Assembly: GCA_012932865.1 (NCBI GenBank)
Contig: SAXG01000035.1
Span: forward strand, 1 to 64,000
DNA: 64,000 nt
Source: Amylostereum areolatum
Lineage: Eukaryota > Basidiomycota > Agaricomycetes > Russulales > Stereaceae
Direction: 5' to 3'
The notes under the pieces were generated by a model, which saw only the letters and a program-made list of their open reading frames with translations, was not told the origin of the DNA and searched no databases. Below, piece by piece: positions 50,680 to 62,817 of this stretch. Within the stretch, counting starts at the first letter, position 1; every line of letters starts with the position of its first letter. The translations under genes and the position numbers were made by a program.

Positions 50680-53600
50680 ATGCGCTCCCAATTGACTCTG
50701 GCCAAGGGCGCAAGTCGCTGCAGAACGACAGCGCGCATCGTCCATCTCAGGACGTACCACGACGAGTCCTTCGGATTCAGAAAACCCCGCGCGTTTTCAC
50801 TGCCAGACTGTCAGTAAATTGACTTTCCTTTTCTGCAGAAAGGCAACGAGCACTAACGAGCCTGGGCTTTCCTCACCACAGACTCCGCCGAGCAACTGCA
50901 GAACCGCACCGACAACGCACCTCTGCTCCGTTATGTCGACTCCGTCCGGACCCATGGTCACCGCGCGGCGCGTATCGATCCGCTCGACCTTCTCCAGCGC
51001 GAAGAAGTCTCCGCGCTCGACCCGTCACGCTACGGGCTGGTTGACGAGTCAAAGCGGTACAACGTCAACGGCATCCTTTGGACGACCCCCGTCGACCACC
51101 AAGCGACGCAAGACGAACTCTGGACCCTGCACGACATCACAACACGCCTCCGGGCGGTATACGTCGGCCGCATCGCCTACGAGTACATGCACTCGCCCTC
51201 AAAAACAGAGCGCTTGTGGTTCTCCCATATGCTCGAGGCGGAGCAGACCGCGCTGACGCCCGAGGAGATGAAGGAGGCGCAGGAGACGATACATGGGTTG
51301 CTGGTCCGGAGCGAGACGTTCGATCAGTTTTTGCAGCTCAAGTTCCCCAACTTGAAGAGGTACGGGTTGGAGGGCGGCGAATCGATGATTCCCGCCCTGG
51401 ACACGCTGTTCGCCGTCGCGGCGAGAGGTGCGTTTGTCTTTTTTCTCGGTCAACCTAGGCATGTTTACTGACGAGAGTGCGTCTCCTGGTTAGCGGGGGT
51501 GCAGAACATCGTTCTGGGAATGCCCCATCGTGGGCGTTTGAACCTCCTCACCGGTCTCCTCCAATATTCGCCCGCTGCATTGTTCCACAAGATTAAGGGG
51601 GGCTCTGAGGTTCCCGAAGATCTCGGTGTCGTGGGCGACGTCATTAGCCATCTCGGTAAGGTTTTACCACCATATATGCGCGTGCTTGCGCTGAACGATG
51701 TGTTCGTTCATTTGACAGTGGCTTCGCCGAGCTTGACCTACCCCGGTGCTGAACCAATCAAAGTGTCATTGCTGCCCAACCCTTCGCACTTGGAAGCTGT
51801 GAACCCGGTAGCCATGGGCAAGACCCGCGCGAAACAGTATAGTCTTCTCAGGACTTCGGGCGATGACTGTATGCTCGGCGACAAGGCAATGTGCGTGCAA
51901 TTGCACGGAGACGCTAGCTTCACGGGACAGGGTGTCGTCATGGAGGGCCTCGGACTCAGTGTGTTTATTCGTTTTTTTCCTTGTGTCAAGCGGCTGGTGT
52001 TAACATCGACATCTTGCAGGCAACCTGCCTCACTTCACCAGCGGTGGAAGCGTCCATATCGTGGTCAAGTGCGTGTCTTTGCTTTCCCTGTCACCTATTT
52101 TTTTTGTTAAATCCCTTGTAGTAACAAGTAGGCGGATCTTGTTTCATCGGTGTCGGTGTCGTCAACCGTGCCCTCTTCTAGCATCGGCTATACGACTCCG
52201 GCTTCAAGCGCAAGATCCTCCTTGTATTCTTCGGATATTGGCAAGATGATCAACGCCCCGGTTCTTCATGTCAACGGCGATCATCCCGAGGGTATGCCAC
52301 GGTAGCCTATATGCGCGATTTCCCCTAATGCTTCCTGGCCCAGATGTTGCGAGGGCTATCGAAATTGCGTTCAAATATCGAAATCACTTCCGCAAGGCAA
52401 GCCTCGTCCAGACTTTTCAGCTTGTGTTTCTAAACGCAGATTCTTCTAGGACGTGGTCGTCGATTTACTGGTGTATCGTCGATGGTAAACATTTCCGACT
52501 CGGTTTTCTCTACGCACCTCATATCTTTATCAGGGGCCACAACGAACTGGATGAACCGGCATTCACGCAACCCCTGATGTATGAACAAATTCGATCGCGC
52601 AAGTCTGTCCCGGCCCTCTATGAACAGAGACTTATCGTACGGTCCCCTCTCCTCCTTATGTCCCGTCTTTACTGATCTTCAGTATTGCACTCGTAGTCGG
52701 ACGAGGCCATCACCGCGGAGGCTGCCAAGGCTGTGCGGGAGTCGTACAAAGCGCATCTCGAATCCGAGCTGAAGGACTCTGATTCGTGCGTCCCTTCGGT
52801 GACAATGCTTGAGGAGCAGTGGAAGGGCATGGTGTGGCCTGGGTCAAAGAACGCCGTGAAGAATCCCGATACGGGTGTTAGCCGTGCGGTACTTGAGAAA
52901 GTCGGCCGGGCCAGCGTCACTGTTCCCGAAGGGTTTGTGAGTGTTGTTGCTTACTGTTGGTTGGTACATGCTGAGGATCTTGTTGGAATCCTGGTAGACG
53001 ATTCATCCTAGGCTGCAGCGGCATGTCAAGCACCGTATCCAAAGCATCGAGAAGGGCACAGGCCTCGACTGGGCCACCGCCGAGGTTCGTGCTCTTGCAC
53101 CCATGTCTACGGCTGTCTCACGACGCTCCCGCAGGCTATGGCATTCGGCTCTCTGCTATCGGAAGGGTGCGACATCAGAATATCAGGCCAAGACGTCGGA
53201 CGCGGGACATTCAGTCAGAGGTGCGGTAACGTACAGGCGTGGTCCTAGGTTGTGAAGCTGACCTGTGAGGACGGGTGCACAGACATGCCATGTTCGTGGA
53301 TCAGAAGTCGGAGGCGGTCGTCGTGCCGTTGAATGCGGAACTCGGCGGCGACGCGATGCTCGAATTGGCGAACAGTACGTCTTATATTTTCCTTGGTAGT
53401 TTTTGTTGTGTTGACCTGGAGGCCCGCTAACTTAGGTTCGCTGAGCGAGATGGCGGTACTAGGGGTGCGTTCGGCAAAGTTTTGATATTCATCGGTACTC
53501 TAGACCGATGTTCTCTCTGCAGTTCGAGGTTGGTATGAGCTGGGAGAAGCCCAGCTTACTACCCATCTGGGAGGCGCAGGTGTGTCCTCCTGTTGTGTCC

Positions 53601-54688
53601 CTATCCCTGCCGGTTCCTAAGCGGACGATCTTTCTTGGTAGTTCGGCGACTTTTTCAACGGAGCACAGGTATGATCATCTGCCGCGCTCCTTGATGGTTT
53701 GTTGCTCATGGCAAGTTGCCCTCTAGGTCATCATTGACACGTTCATATCATCGTCTGAGAGTGAGTTCATCTGTTGGGCTGAAGTCGGTGATGAATCTCA
53801 CGCATGATACCTGCAGCAAAATGGCTGAAGCAAAGTGGGATCGTGATGCTCCTTCCGCACGGCCTCGACGGTGCTGGCCCCGAACACTCCTCATCACGTC
53901 TCGAGCGGATGCTCCAAGTGCGTCATTCCGTCGCGATCTTCCTCCTCGCGACGGCTAACTGATGTTGACGTTCGTGTAGCTCACAAATGATCGGTACTCC
54001 CCGCAAGATGCCCCGCCGAACGTCAACATGCACGTCGTGTTCCCGACCACGCCGGCCCAGTACTTCCACCTCCTCCGGCGACAGATCAAGCGGAACTATC
54101 GCAAGCCGCTCATCGTCGCCGCGCCGAAGGGCCTTTTGCGTCTTCCGGTGCGTTCTGAACTTGCCTCCACGTCCTGCTCCGCGGTGATCTGATGGAACGA
54201 TCCGTTTTGCTTTGCTTTCCCGCTCACAGGCCGCGTCGTCTTCGCTCGCCGAGCTAGAGCCTGCTCACGCGTTCCAGCCCGTGCTGGCCGACCCCCGCGA
54301 CAACGCGGAGACGGCGGAACGGGTGGTGCTGCTTTCTGGAAAGCTCTATTACGAGCTCGCGAAGGACAGGGAGGCGCGTCAGCTTGGCGACCGGGTCGCG
54401 CTCGTACGTATCGAGGAGCTGTGCCCGTTCCCGTTCGAACAGTTGGAAGAGGTGTTGCGGGGGTACGCACGCGCGAGGGAGTTCGTGTGGGTGCAGGAGG
54501 AGCCGAGGAATCAGGGCGCGTATGGGCATGTGGCGGGGAGGATCGCGGCGGTGTTGGAGGAGATGGGGGTGAGCGGGGGGCTGGGATACCGAGGGAGAAG
54601 GGAGGAGGCGGTTCCTGCTCCGGGGGTTGGGAAGCTGTACAAGGTTCAGCAGGCGGAGGTGTTGAAGGGGGCGTTCGACGGGCTTTAG
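50680..54688 (+). CDS. 2-Oxoacid dehydrogenase E1, DHKTD1-like (probable 2-oxoadipate dehydrogenase)
   Basis: About twenty exons encode a protein of roughly 950-1,000 residues. It starts [20 protein letters not shown], an Arg/Ser-rich mitochondrial presequence, then [12 protein letters not shown]. It lacks the N-terminal extension of canonical OGDH, which favours the DHKTD1 type. Thiamine-diphosphate E1 signatures include [45 protein letters not shown] with the NN of the Mg/ThDP motif, [39 protein letters not shown] and [22 protein letters not shown]1 converts 2-oxoadipate to glutaryl-CoA in lysine and tryptophan breakdown in the mitochondrial matrix. The NN motif depends on a 6-nt microexon, and one intron is GC-AG. 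Ordinary 2-oxoglutarate specificity cannot be excluded. Confidence 0.9.
52122..52127 (+). other. 6-nt microexon (TAACAA) in the DHKTD1-like gene
   Basis: It is flanked by a 53 bp intron (52,069-52,121, GTGCGT...TTGTAG) and a 54 bp intron (52,128-52,181, GTAGGC...TCTAG). Its inclusion yields VV-N-N-N-IGYTT, close to the family's conserved VVNNQIGYTT. Skipping it stays in frame but deletes two residues of the cofactor motif. Confidence 0.7.
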
Positions 54689-55232
54689 AGGGCTTTCTGG
54701 GAGTTCTGTACAGCATACTAATAATATTACGGCCGTTCTCCTCGAGCTGGTTCTTTTCACCCACGCAATTTCAACATAGAATTCAACTCTCACTGTCACA
54801 GGGTCATTCCTGCCAGTACGAATGCACTATTTTACAGCAGCATTTTCTTTGCTGGAATGCGAAGATCACTTCGTCGTCTCGCGACTGCAATCTGCAAAGT
54901 TTCGTAGCCTCGCGACGACGCCACCTTGGCGCCTCGAGCCAGCGCTTTCGAGAAATGAACGAAGATGAGGTCATTCAGAGTTTTTCGGAAGTTGCCAAAA
55001 GCGGAAGGTGAAGCGTGTGATGTTTTTGGAGGCGAATTGTTGAGAATCAACAGCCTGTGCTACTTATCGTTTCCTCCATGCTCTAGTCTCGCTCTTTGCT
55101 TTCCCGTGAGATTTTTGTTTCTCCATCTCGGGTTCATTGACTCAAACACGGCGTGTAGGTGGACCATTCGACGCTGGACACCCTTCTTTTTATGCCTTAG
55201 AATACCCCGCCCCGCCAACCCGTCCCGCCGCG
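54689..55232. other. Intergenic, nothing recognised
   Basis: About 540 bp hold the 3' end of the DHKTD1-like transcript and the presumed promoter of the next gene. No motif stands out. Confidence 0.45.
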
Positions 55233-58200
55233 ATGACTGCCACGCAGCCCGCGTCTGCGTCTTCCTCCTCTTTTGCACGATTTTTTGGCTTGGGCGCGCT
55301 CGCAAGAACGCACAGGGCACCTTCGCGCGGAGACGACGTCGAGGACGAGTGGTACACGCCCTACAATGGCCCCTACGCCATTTCGAGCACATCTCCGAAC
55401 ACCGCCCGCGGGAGCTGGGGTCCGCTTCTCAGCCTGAACAGCGCCAACGCCCCCACGGATACGCAGGGCGACGACGGCGGAGGGAGGGGCAGGGGGAGAG
55501 ACAGGATGGACGGCGCACGTGTCGTGTCGAACGGCTCCCGCCTTACCATGTCCTCTGCAGGCCATGTCGACCCCTTCCGCCGCAGCATCCTCGGCGCCCA
55601 GCCCCGCCGCTCGGGGACGACGAGGACGACCCAGTCGTTCGTCGGTGCCAACGGCGGCGGTGTGGGCGAGTCTCCGGTGCCCGTTCAGCGGTTCCAGTCC
55701 AACCCAACGCCGGTCACCCAGAATCGACTGAGCCTCGCCAGTTTCCTCACCTTCGGCCACCCTTCCCGCCGCATGTCTTCCGCGCCGTCCTCCGCCCCCC
55801 TTCCTCCCCGAAGACCTTCGAGCCCGTCCACGTCGCCCACCGCGGCCACCACCTCCTTATCGCAGCCCCAGGGCAGGCGACGCCGACCGCCGGCCGTCTC
55901 GATCGAAACCGAACCTGCCCTGGCCGCCGCGAGCACGGTGGACGACGCCTACGTCGACTCGTATTATTCCACCTTGCTCTCGAACCCCGAGGCGAAGCGC
56001 GCGCGCGCGCAGACTGTCACCGAAGCTTCCGGCCGCCCCTCTTTCTCCCCCACGCCGTACGGCGCCCAAAGCCCCTCGCACTCGCCCCATCCCTACGCGT
56101 ACGCGTTTCCTTCCACCCAGTCCTCCCCCCGCCGCGCACCCCCCGTCATCGTCCAGTCTCCCACCGCCGACAAGGGCAAGGCCGCCGACCGCGCCTACCA
56201 CTACCCGCCCCCGCCCCGCCTCAGCACGCTCAATGCCGCAGGCTCCGTCCCGGACCACCTCAAACCGACCAGACACTCGTCCATGTTCAAGGCGATCTCG
56301 ACCCCGAACCTGCGCTCGCGCGCCTTCGGAGGCGCGTCCCCGTCGACCGAGAAGCCCCCGCCGCGCGGCAAACACCGCTGGCTGTCCCCAGAGACGTGGT
56401 GCGACGCGATCCTCTTCCCCCGCCCGCGGTTTCTCGTGCGCATCGAGGGCGAGGACGAGGAGATGGGCCTCCTATCCCGACGCAGCCAGAACACGCGCAT
56501 GATGAGCCCCGCCGGCAGCCCCGTCCTGTCGCGCCCCCCCGGCGGCGACGATGCCCTCCGAGGGCCGCGTCCGACCCCCGAAAACACGGACGGTGTGCGG
56601 CCACGGCGCGGCGCGGGTCCCCAGCCGCGAGGTCTGCCCAAATCCAAGTCGGCGGTCAATTTGTCGATGCCGGAGGCGGGGCCGTCGCGTGGGCCGCCCC
56701 AGGCGACCCCGATGCTCCTCGTGCCCAACGCAGGCCCGCGACGCGATCGACCGCGTAGCTTTGCGCAGGACGACCTGGCGTTGCCATCGCCCGTCCCGTC
56801 GCTCGCCAAGTGAGACCATTCCCCTCGTTACGCTGCCTTGATCGACGCTGATGAACCTTTGACGTGCAGTGTCCTGCGCGCGAACGAGAACCTCGATCGG
56901 GAGCGCGCCGAGTGGAAGAACAAGGCCGCGCAATCGCTCCTCAACAAACGCACACGGTCCATCTCGCGCGCGCGCTCCAAGTCGTTCGGGAATGCGCAGA
57001 GGGCACGCGTCGATAGCCACGCGCAGGAGGTCGGAAATTTCGACTTCCTCGCCGCGCGCACGCTCTTGGGCAGCCAGGCCGTTGCGCCGACGGTGCACCA
57101 ATCCATTACCACAGCCTCGTCGATGGGAACCAAGTCCGGGGTGGGCACGTACTCCTCGATCTCGCACACAAGGACGCGGTCGCACGCGCACTCGAATTCT
57201 GTTGGTCATTCGTCCGAAGGCCCTATTCGCGGACACGCGCGGTCGGGCTCGTTGGGGAAATCGGTGTTAAGGACGGCGACGAGCTTCTGCATCAGTGGCG
57301 AAGGCATGAGTCCGCTGGACGAGAAGTCCGCGTTCGATGGCTCGTTAAAACGGCAGGACACGAAGGTGGTGCGGCTGGAGGAAGAGATGAGGCGCGAGCA
57401 TATCAAGCAGGAGGAAGGCATGAAGTCTCCAATGAGCTCGAGCATGCCTCTTTCCCCACCCGTGACTCTTTCCATCATGGAACAGCTCAACCATCCTTAC
57501 GGCCCGTCTCCGACACCGTCAGGCCAGACCATGTCGGGCGAAGGTGTTCAACTTGGCATCGCGATTTCCTCGCCTGTGCCCTCGGAAGAACGCCAGGAGG
57601 ACACGGAGCCCATCTTCATGCCCGACCATCCTTACGCGCAACGCGGATACTCTACTCCTTTCAAACCACAACACCATTCACAACACTCGGCATCGACGAA
57701 CAAGGGCTCGGATTACGCGGGTCCCCATCCGTCGACCCCTGCGATTCCCGTACGTCTCTCGATGGACGAGATGTCGGCGAGGCACAGGCTGCCGCCTCAC
57801 GCCACCCTGCCTCATCCGTACGCGCTCGGTGCGGTGTACTCACAGCGCGAAGAACAACCGAGGCTTCCCGACGTCCCGTCCTCTCCCTTTTTACCCCTCC
57901 CCGAATTCACCTCGGATTACCCTTCGGAGCCCCCCCTCCACCTCCCCTCCCAGGTGCAGGACGAACCACTGTTCACCAACCGCGACTCGGGCCCCGTCCA
58001 CGCATACGCGGCAGGGAACAGGTTCAGCGGGAAGCCGATCGACTTCGCGGACGCTATGTCGTCCTACCTCCGTCGGCGACGCGGAAGCATCGACAGCGGC
58101 CTGGGTGACAGCACGGAGGGACACGCGGCGGAACCCCCCGTTCCTCCCGTGCCCGCCACGCCCCCTTCCGGACGGGACTTCGTGGCCATGTCGCGTCAGG

Positions 58201-59536
58201 TCTCGGCGCACACCGTCGCGTCGTCCCCGCCCGAAACCCTCAACCCGCCATTCTTCCGCCCGTCGATGGACCTCGCCGAGTCGAGCACTGGCGGGATGCG
58301 TTCGGGAAGCTCGTCACCCCAGTTGTCCCCTCAGCCTTTCGGCGGCATCGAAGACCTGGATCTGGATCGGTATCGCAACTTGTTCTACCAGCCTTCAGGG
58401 TCGGATCGCACGCCCCCAGGCCCGTCCCAACGATCGCCACCGAGCCCGCCCGCGTACGAAGTCGCGGGCGCAGGGGGCGGGAGCCTCTCGTTTGACGTCG
58501 CCTCGCGCAGCAGCCACGCTGGTAGCAGCCTGACGAACCTCACGCGACAGCTGAGCATGGAGCTTGACGCGCTGCAGCAGGAGGAGACCGTGTCGATTGC
58601 CCAGTCCATGACCGACAGCCCGAGGTGGGGACGCAGGTTAGGGGGGCTGAGGGGCACGCGGCCACCGGATCTCGTGTTGGACGAGGACCCGAACATGGTG
58701 CTGTCGATGTCGATGTCGTCGGCGTCTGCGGAAGGGGACACGCCTGGGTCGGGGACGCTGCCGTTGAGGATGCATCGGATGGGGAGTCAGCAGGCGTACG
58801 AGCCACCGAGGATCAGCATCCCGGAGGATGTCGAGCCGTCGAGAGCGTCGTCGATCTTCGAGCACTCGCCCATGGAGGACCCGCATGCGGATGGTGAGTT
58901 CTGTCCTCGAGCTTTCGCTCGTGCCATCGTCGAGCCTTCCTGACCTTGACTCGGTTTCGCCGTACAGATATCCTGAGATTGGGCACGATCGAGGCCGTGG
59001 CGACGCCCGCCGCCGAAGCGCAGTTTGAGCGCCACATCTCGTTCATCGCGCAACAGACGGAGAACGAGCGCGAACGCTCACGGCGGGCGAGCCCCGAGGA
59101 CAAGCTGAGCCCGATCAACACCACGCGCGAAAGCAGGAGTCGGGGCGTGTCCGCCTCGAGCCTGCTCCCGCCGCGGTCGGCACAGACGGACATGACGCGC
59201 TCGAGCTACCTCACGTCGGACACGGGCACCTCGCACTCGCGCATGTCTGGACTGTCGGACTTCCCCGTGCCTCCGGACCAGATCGCCGGCTTGCAGGACC
59301 ATGTGCATGTTTTGCAGTCGTACTTTGGGGATACACCCGCGTCGCAGAGGGGGGATCCGCTGGCTGCGGTGGAGAGGGAGGCTGAGGAAGAGGCTGAGGC
59401 TGAGGCTGAGGCTGAGGCTGAGGCTGAGGCTGGGAGGGAGGGACGGGCGCAAGGACGGGCACAGAGGAGGCCAGCGCTGCCTGAACGGGAGGCGGACGTG
59501 CGCGTCACGGTTGCGTCGGTATATTCGCAGATCTAA
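55233..59536 (+). CDS. Large Ser/Pro-rich low-complexity protein, 1,389 residues
   Basis: Three exons (55,233-56,809, 56,870-58,893, 58,968-59,536) join in frame. The start is MTATQPASASSSSFARFFGLG. I do not recognise the family. Most of the chain is disordered and rich in Ser, Pro, Arg and Gly. Segments that look conserved or folded are KHRWLSPETWCDAILFPRP (about 380-400), NENLDRERAEWKNKAAQSLL with following Arg/Ser (about 535-575), DILRLGTIEAVATPAAEAQF with a helical tract (about 1,200), and LQDHVHVLQSYFGDTP near the end. An imperfect Glu-Ala repeat precedes the C-terminus. There are no transmembrane segments. The pattern suggests a regulatory or scaffold protein, but no function can be assigned. 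Confidence 0.75.
59390..59432 (+). repeat. GAGGCT hexanucleotide microsatellite (coding)
   Basis: Seven near-perfect GAGGCT/GCTGAG units encode an (Glu-Ala)n tract in the C-terminal part of the large protein. Such tracts change length by slippage. Confidence 0.85.
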
Positions 59537-61384
59537 TTGTCCTTCACGGGGTTTCTTTCTTTCGTCGTTGTTGTTATAATCCTTCCACCTCTAGCTTCCG
59601 ACCCACTCACCCTCTCTAGTACACTACTATCACTGTATAACTGCCTGCCCCTCCTCCACACCACCCCCACCCCTTTCGTTCCCTCCGCGAGGCGTGTTGT
59701 CCACCCGCTCGTCGCTCTTCGCTTCACGCCTGCTTTGGCCGCATTCTCCCATCTTTGACTCGGTTTCTCCACATACTCCGCATCGTTCTCTCGTCTCGCG
59801 CTGTTCTCTCTCCCTATCTCCAGTCCGTTTTTTCGTCTCTTACTACTAGTACCTCACTCTCCATCCGTCCGTACATCGTGTTCACTGTTCGCTGTTCCGC
59901 CTCGGCCTCGACTCCTCGCATCTTGTCACTTTTTCCCGCCCCCGTAAAATTATCGTTATTCGTACTGTACGTATTCCCGTTTGGATCGGAATCGATTGGA
60001 GGGGGGAGAATCGAGACTCGAGACTGGAGAGATCGCAAGACTCGATCAGAACAAACGAAAGCCAAACAGGGGTTGACGCTGAGACGGGGTAAAGATAACA
60101 TTGAGAGCGCGAGGTCATTCAGTCGACCAGAGAGAACTAAGAGTTTTGGGGCAGAACTTCAAGAGGGATTCTCTCCGCTTGCGAAGACAATACATTTGAC
60201 GCACGAGGACGACGCCTGCGTCGTCGCCTTCGACGCTCAGTCGTCTCTAAGTAAAAGTTACTGTCAGTTTCAGATATAATATATAAGGACTATTATTTAA
60301 GGTGACCTTGGGAGTTGCCGTCAATCGTGACAGAGATGGAGGGGAGTTGTGTATCATCACCGTCCTAGGTAAACAGCGCGAAGAGCGGTGAGATGAAGGA
60401 CAAGGAGAAGGATGAGCGATGAGCGTTCAGCCTCACAATGATAGACGTCGAGTCCAGAGCATCGGAAAGCCCGTCTGTGCCACTACTATCGTTGCTGGGT
60501 CGAGTTCTGAACGGCGATCCGAAGATTCGCTGGGCGATGTAGAGGATGTGAAAGATGACGGAGAATATGCAAGCAGCTTTGTAGAGCATAGCATATACTG
60601 ACTCCTCCGTTGACGACTTGGGACAGCATTGCTGACTGGCACCTCGAATCACATCCGAAACGACCTCTTCGATGTATGAGACGCGATCCAATGTGCTTCA
60701 ATCATATCAACGCACCGAAGGAGGTAGCGTCTTCGTCTTTCCCCCGTATGCCTCCGGTAATGTCAACTTCCGGGACAGCTTCCTGAACTTGATACGGAGA
60801 GATGCCATTCAGCCGCGTCAAGTTGCTACAGGGATCCACGATATTGGCAAGATTTGCATCGATAGAACTTGAGCGAGAGGTGATTGCGTCTTTGCCTCCT
60901 CCAGCTGATCCCTGTGAGACACGTCTAAGTTACCTCAGCAATCAGGGTCAGAGAAGGAGGGAAACGCACGCCAGCAGGTACACCGGCGTCCTGTGCGATG
61001 GAAGGGGGCGCGGAAAGAATGGGTCTGCTCAGTCGGAGGAGTGCCGCATATAATATGATGTTGACACCATTCAGTTTCATGTTAAGTACGGTGAGTGGTG
61101 TCGGTTTGGTGCCAGGGGATAGTGGCGATTTACGCCAGTCGGGGTAGGGTCAGACATGGACCTCTGGGAGAGTTGGCTAGGTTAAAAGGGAATGAGTGTT
61201 TACGAGTAGTTGGGACTCAAGCTCAAGCGCGCGCTCGCGTTTCTAGTAACCCTGAATTTTCTCTTCGGATCGTGCCGCGTTATGACACACACCTTGCGCC
61301 TTCTTAGACTCGTTCCCAGTCCGCTCGCATGACACACGCTTATATAAGAGGGGACGCGAGTTCTGCGAGCGGACGACATCTCGT
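59537..61384. other. 1.85 kb without an intact gene
   Basis: It starts with a T/C-rich 3' flank of the large gene. Around 60,365-60,691 the minus strand is open for 108 codons and matches the relic at 540-640. Near 60,690-60,860 the minus strand reads a peptide-like piece (SPYQVQEAVPEVDITGG) that I cannot assign. TATATAAG near 61,340 precedes the hairpin at 61,385 but no gene follows on that strand. Confidence 0.4.
60365..60691 (-). pseudogene. Relic, copy B of the dispersed fragment
   Basis: A 108-codon open stretch on the minus strand includes KAACIFSVIFHILYIAQ, a hydrophobic segment. It is matched by the frameshifted copy near 540-640. There is no start or exon context that would make it a complete gene. 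Confidence 0.4.
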
Positions 61385-61437
61385 CCCAGCCGGTCTCACG
61401 AGTTCGCCCTTCTTACACAATCGTGAGACCGGCTGGG
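61385..61437. repeat. Perfect 17 bp inverted repeat with 19-nt loop
   Basis: CCCAGCCGGTCTCACGA (61,385-61,401) is followed after 19 nt by its exact complement (61,421-61,437). It lies just outside the P450 relic and about 40 bp after a TATATAA sequence. It could be a terminator-like hairpin, a protein-binding site or a transposon footprint; I cannot choose. Confidence 0.7.
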
Positions 61438-61639
61438 TACGAGCCTAGCGCCTTCTCGATATGTGAGTACTTGAGTACTTACGACCCCCTGTCCCTCTAC
61501 GCGTACAGCCACAGACTCCTTCCACATGTTTAGCGGCACTGGCCGCAATTCGTTTTCCCTCCAAAGTTATTTGAAAGTCATCGCCTCGCTCTCCGTCAAC
61601 GTAACACACCAGCGCATCAAGAATTGCGCAGCATGGAGA

Positions 61640-61975
61640 ATTAGGGTCTCTATACAGGGGTCTGGTGGCGCGATCGTGGCGAAGTCGTGAGGTGAATCGA
61701 CTCCAAGAAAAAGACACGGGCTTGCATGACAACCCGCTGGTGTACCTGCGAGGAGGGACGTCGTCGATATCGAAACACCCTAACATAGTCGCGATGCATA
61801 GCCAGAGGCTACGAACGCAGGTGATCCTTTGTGTCTGCAGTCGAATAAGAAAAGAGATGGGATACGGACCTGTTTCCGGCGAGAAACCTCCCTGGGCATA
61901 CCCAGTGAAAGGCAATTGTGGACTTTTTCGCCGCGCATGAACCGTTCCGGTTTGAACGACATCGAATCTAGATAG
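61640..61975 (-). pseudogene. Relic of a P450 C-terminus
   Basis: The minus strand carries the end of a P450 close to gene no. 1. SFKPERFMRGEKV is followed by a truncated haem region, where the FGWG...C block is largely deleted and LGMPREVSRR is read out of frame. A last-exon piece LWLCIATMLGCFDI then PPRRYTSGLSCKP follows. No upstream exons remain. It lies in the right inverted arm, at the position corresponding to the intact P450 of the left arm, and documents gene loss after duplication. Confidence 0.85.
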
Positions 61976-62334
61976 CTAGACGGACTCGTCGTGCGACTGA
62001 TGGACTCGTCTAGCAGTTACAAAAAATCGAGCGGGGGCTCACCATGGTCCACTGCCACCGATGGATCAAAAGCTCTGCACTGAGTGGAAAGGAGTGGACG
62101 GAGGAAGAACAGCAAATCCATATCTAGCCGAGCGCCATGGCCCGGGCTGTCCTCGCCCCTACCACGATGAGTACTATGACATGACAGTCATTCAAACGAA
62201 CCACCCACTCACCCACTCAACGTACACGCACCCACTCAATGCATATTCCTATACAGTAAGAACAAGATTTCTGTCATACCCCTCAGCTCCTCTCTCATCT
62301 GTCGGTTCATGATTCCTGAATATCCAGGATCATC

Positions 62335-62817
62335 ATGTCGGAACCGCAGTCAAAAACCTTTTGTCGTGGATGGATGATCAGCGAAAGTTTGCTGCGAGAC
62401 TGGGCGGGGAAAGTCATGGAGCCTGAGCAGAATCTCGACCATGTGCCGAGTGCAAACATAATCGGCCGTGCCCTCTTCCCTTTGAACAGGGTGCTGGCGA
62501 AGAAGTTCGGTAAGAACATCGTTCGGGTCATCACCACTCCTTTTGGGGAGGATGCGGACGCGGAGTTTCTTGTGGCCGTGCGTGAGGACCCCACGAATCT
62601 CGAACTGCTCAATGCGCAAAGGGAGGATTACCTTCCCACTCAGGCTCCTGAAGGGCCAGACGATACAGCGATCAAACATCAACTAGAAGAAGCCTTTCCC
62701 GGTAAGCCTTTGCTCAAACCTGTGAAAGGATCTGGAGAAGGCTCACGCGCTCGCGTCTCTCTAGTGGTACTCGGTAAATTGGAGACCTTCAAGACGATAA
62801 CAAGGTTCAATTATTGA
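62335..62817 (+). CDS. Uncharacterised 160-residue protein (right paralogue)
   Basis: This is a single frame starting MSEPQSKTFCRGW. It shares the ATG context and most conserved blocks with the protein at 2,961-3,395: ISESLLR, PLNRVLAKKFGKNIVRV, FLVAVREDP, and KPVKGSGEGS followed by RARV. The end is extended by about 15 residues where the left copy stops. No domain is recognised. Because the frame survived divergence it is probably expressed. It is the only gene of the right arm that looks intact, while its P450 neighbour has decayed. Confidence 0.6.
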   Translation: MSEPQSKTFCRGWMISESLLRDWAGKVMEPEQNLDHVPSANIIGRALFPLNRVLAKKFGKNIVRVITTPFGEDADAEFLVAVREDPTNLELLNAQREDYLPTQAPEGPDDTAIKHQLEEAFPGKPLLKPVKGSGEGSRARVSLVVLGKLETFKTITRFNY

